Source of the DNA: Tritonibacter litoralis
GTDB lineage: Bacteria; Pseudomonadota; Alphaproteobacteria; Rhodobacterales; Rhodobacteraceae
Direction: 5' to 3'
DNA: 64,000 nt
Assembly: GCF_009496005.1 (NCBI RefSeq)
Contig: NZ_WIBF01000012.1
Location: 93,857 to 157,856 of the forward strand
Part shown: positions 62,134 through 64,000 of the stretch, in pieces
Numbering within the stretch: the stretch's first letter is position 1
Layout of the letters: each line of letters begins with the position of its first letter
Translations under genes and position numbers: made by a program
The notes under the pieces: model-generated
The model's database searches: none
What the model was told of the DNA's origin: nothing
The model's input: the letters and a program-made list of their open reading frames with translations, nothing else

Positions 62134-64000
62134 AGCTTGGTTCCTTCAACCACCCACATCCGGTCCGGAAAAGACCAGGGAAGGGTCATCCCATGTTGCA
62201 TCAAAAATTGCCCCGTCAACGTCAACGCGCCCTGTTTGATTGGCAGATCTCGGCGTGACAGGTGGTGGGCCGCCTCCCGGTTGGTCAGCTCAACCCGATA
62301 GGTCGCGTCAGGCTCCAGCGCTGTCAACCGCAGGGGGCGCGGCAGAATCTGATGGCTGGTGGCCGCGCGCCCGGCAAAGACCACAAACCGGCTGCCGTCC
62401 TGGGCCAGCTGCTGCTCGGCGATGACGCTGGGGTCCTGACTGTCCAGCCGCAGAATATCCGCCGCCATGCGCCAATCGCGGTTGTCCTTCCACCACTGTG
62501 TGACATCACGCAGCACGCCCGCTTCATCTTCGGTCAACTCACGGGGGTCCATCTCAAACCCCATATGCCGCTGTGCCGCGACCCAAGCCCGATAGCAGAT
62601 GTCATGCACCCGGCCGGATGTATGGCAGTGGCGCGGCCCCACATGGCTGCCGGTCACAGCCGCGGGCAACATCAGCGCGGCGTCATGTTGAATACGCAAC
62701 CGTTCGCTTGCGTCATTGCTGTCAGACAGCCAGACCCGATGGGTGAGGCCCAGAATGCCCGCATCAATCCGCCCCCCGCCCGAGGCGCAGCTTTCGATTT
62801 CCACGTCCGGAAAGGCGGTGCGCAGATCCCGCAGCAGCGCATAGATCCCGTCCGTTTGGGCCGCATTGCCAATCGGCAGCAGCCGGTTGTGATCCCACTT
62901 CAGATAATCAATCCGATGCCCGGCCAACAGGGTCGCAAGCTTGCGATACAGGTAATCGCGCACCACCGGTTTTGACAGATCCAGCACCCGCTGCTGGCGG
63001 CCTTCGATCTGATCGCTTGGCCCCAGGATCCACTCGGGATGTGCCCGCGCCAGATCGCTGTTGAGGTTCACCATCTCAGGCTCTACCCACAGGCCAAACC
63101 GCATGCCACAGGCTTCGACATGATCTATCAGCGGCGTCAGCCCCTCGGGCCATTTGCGCGGATCAATGTTCCAATCCCCCAGCGATGAGGTGTCATCATC
63201 GCGTTTGCCAAACCAGCCGTCATCCAGAACAAAACGCTCGGCCCCCAGATCAGCGGCCCGCGTGGCAATGTCTTTCAAAACGGCTGGGTCATGGTCGAAA
63301 TAGACCGCTTCCCAACAGTTGTAATGCACCGGGCGTGCGCGCTCAGGCTCGGGCCATTGCACAATGTGGTCCCGCACCAACCGCTGAAAGGCGACGGCAC
63401 AGCCGTTCAGACCCTGATCTGACACCGCCAGGTACAAGGGCGCGCTGTGAAAGATCTGACCGCTCTGACGGGTGCCGGTGGCATGACCCCATTGGATCTG
63501 CCGTCGCCCATCGGCCAGCTCTTCGGCATACATCACATGACCGCCGGACCAGCCATAGTGCATGGCAAACACGGTGCCTTGCGTATTGCTGGCCCCCGCT
63601 TCCGGGAAATAGGCCAAGGGCGGATGTTCATGCCCCGACCGGCCCATACGGGCCTCGCGCATATGGACACCGGTGCGCCACGGGCTGCGTTGCAGCTGAA
63701 ACTCACCAATCCAGCGACCGGCAAAATCAAGGATCTCCGCTCCCATCTGCGGTCCGGGTAACACCGGTGCGGCCAAATGATGCAATGTGATCCGATGATC
63801 AGATTCCAACCGCGTCCGGGCCACCAATGTGTCGCCACTGGTTTCAAACGACAGCACCAGGGTCAGGCCCTGCTCGGGATCGCAACAGGTGAATTCCCCC
63901 GCTTCCGCCGTCTGCAGACGGAACCGCGGATACAAAGCCTGCCCCCCCTGCCAGGCCACCAGCCCCGGCTGGCCGTCAAAACTGGTGGCCGCCTGCGGAC
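62130..64000 (-). CDS. GH36 alpha-galactosidase, 5' part outside the window
   Basis: At least 623 residues; the frame remains open to the right edge, so the N-terminus is missing. The GH36 barrel is clear: RFVLDDGWFGKRDDD, GLWVEPEMVN, nucleophile Asp in YLKWDHNR and acid/base Asp in ESCASGGGRID...WLSDSNDA. It releases galactose from alpha-galactosides such as melibiose or raffinose. No transporter is visible, though it may lie beyond the edge. Confidence 0.92.
   Translation of the reverse strand, partial: PQAATSFDGQPGLVAWQGGQALYPRFRLQTAEAGEFTCCDPEQGLTLVLSFETSGDTLVARTRLESDHRITLHHLAAPVLPGPQMGAEILDFAGRWIGEFQLQRSPWRTGVHMREARMGRSGHEHPPLAYFPEAGASNTQGTVFAMHYGWSGGHVMYAEELADGRRQIQWGHATGTRQSGQIFHSAPLYLAVSDQGLNGCAVAFQRLVRDHIVQWPEPERARPVHYNCWEAVYFDHDPAVLKDIATRAADLGAERFVLDDGWFGKRDDDTSSLGDWNIDPRKWPEGLTPLIDHVEACGMRFGLWVEPEMVNLNSDLARAHPEWILGPSDQIEGRQQRVLDLSKPVVRDYLYRKLATLLAGHRIDYLKWDHNRLLPIGNAAQTDGIYALLRDLRTAFPDVEIESCASGGGRIDAGILGLTHRVWLSDSNDASERLRIQHDAALMLPAAVTGSHVGPRHCHTSGRVHDICYRAWVAAQRHMGFEMDPRELTEDEAGVLRDVTQWWKDNRDWRMAADILRLDSQDPSVIAEQQLAQDGSRFVVFAGRAATSHQILPRPLRLTALEPDATYRVELTNREAAHHLSRRDLPIKQGALTLTGQFLMQHGMTLPWSFPDRMWVVEGTKL

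Noticed and set aside
60427..62301. 624-residue open frame antisense to the dehydratase
   Set aside because: It is a composition-driven shadow with no motif; the opposite strand encodes a clear IlvD/Edd enzyme.
1..64000. CRISPR arrays, tRNA/rRNA genes, insertion sequences and prophage
   Set aside because: No regularly spaced repeats, cloverleaf genes, transposase/integrase motifs or terminal inverted repeats were seen.

Overview
The window is GC-rich, densely packed and strongly operonic. Gene content points to an alphaproteobacterium of the Rhodobacterales (Roseobacter-like): TRAP transporters, many ABC uptake systems, a compact che cluster, an Entner-Doudoroff-style galactose route, and heavy use of ATGA/TAATG gene overlaps. 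No tRNA, rRNA, CRISPR, insertion sequence or phage gene was seen. The assignment rests on gene content and style only.

Layout. (1) 1-6.1 kb: the tail of a gene (TagF-like by inference), then a PP2C phosphatase and a membrane Ser/Thr kinase (convergent), an OmpA-domain protein, an M15 peptidase and a secreted caspase-fold/Sel1 protein. This resembles a signalling module at the edge of a type VI secretion locus. (2) 6.2-13.6 kb: a chemotaxis cluster, STAS-cheY-cheA-cheW-cheR-cheY-hypothetical on the minus strand and cheB-cheD on the plus strand, with an 0.8-kb gene-free gap between the halves. (3) 13.7-16.4 kb: modABC molybdate uptake. (4) 16.5-22.5 kb: a Ugp-like ABC importer with a GpdQ-like phosphodiesterase and a GntR/HutC regulator, a probable glycerophosphodiester system. 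(5) 22.5-25.7 kb: a YeiH-family exporter, a di-heme MauG-like protein, a Sel1 protein and a Dabb protein. (6) 25.8-33.5 kb: TRAP transporter, flavin reductase, aldo-keto reductase and an SsuD-like monooxygenase, divergent from a GntR regulator and a Gfo/Idh/MocA protein. The trio matches the sulfoquinovose monooxygenase (Smo) pathway; the oxidoreductase could be an NAD-dependent sulfoquinovosidase.

(7) 33.7-43.5 kb is the most striking region: a beta-propeller phytase, an unknown secreted protein, a porin, an AfuABC/FbpABC-type importer, an inositol-monophosphatase-family enzyme, a CX5R phosphatase and a LacI-type regulator. Three near-identical palindromes (TTGCACATATGTGCAA type) precede the three transcription units. 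I infer a LacI-controlled regulon for extracellular phytate dephosphorylation, import of inositol phosphates and intracellular dephosphorylation. (8) 44-55.3 kb: xylose genes (xylA, a XylFGH-type importer, a ROK regulator, xylB, galM) carrying an embedded pair, a second MauG-like di-heme protein and an ASPIC/UnbV-VCBS protein. (9) 55.4-64 kb: a near-complete galactoside pathway: GH42 beta-galactosidase, GH36 alpha-galactosidase (cut by the window edge), an SDR sugar dehydrogenase lacking the catalytic Lys, an SMP-30 lactonase, an IlvD/Edd dehydratase, a KDGal kinase and a KDPGal aldolase, giving pyruvate and glyceraldehyde 3-phosphate.
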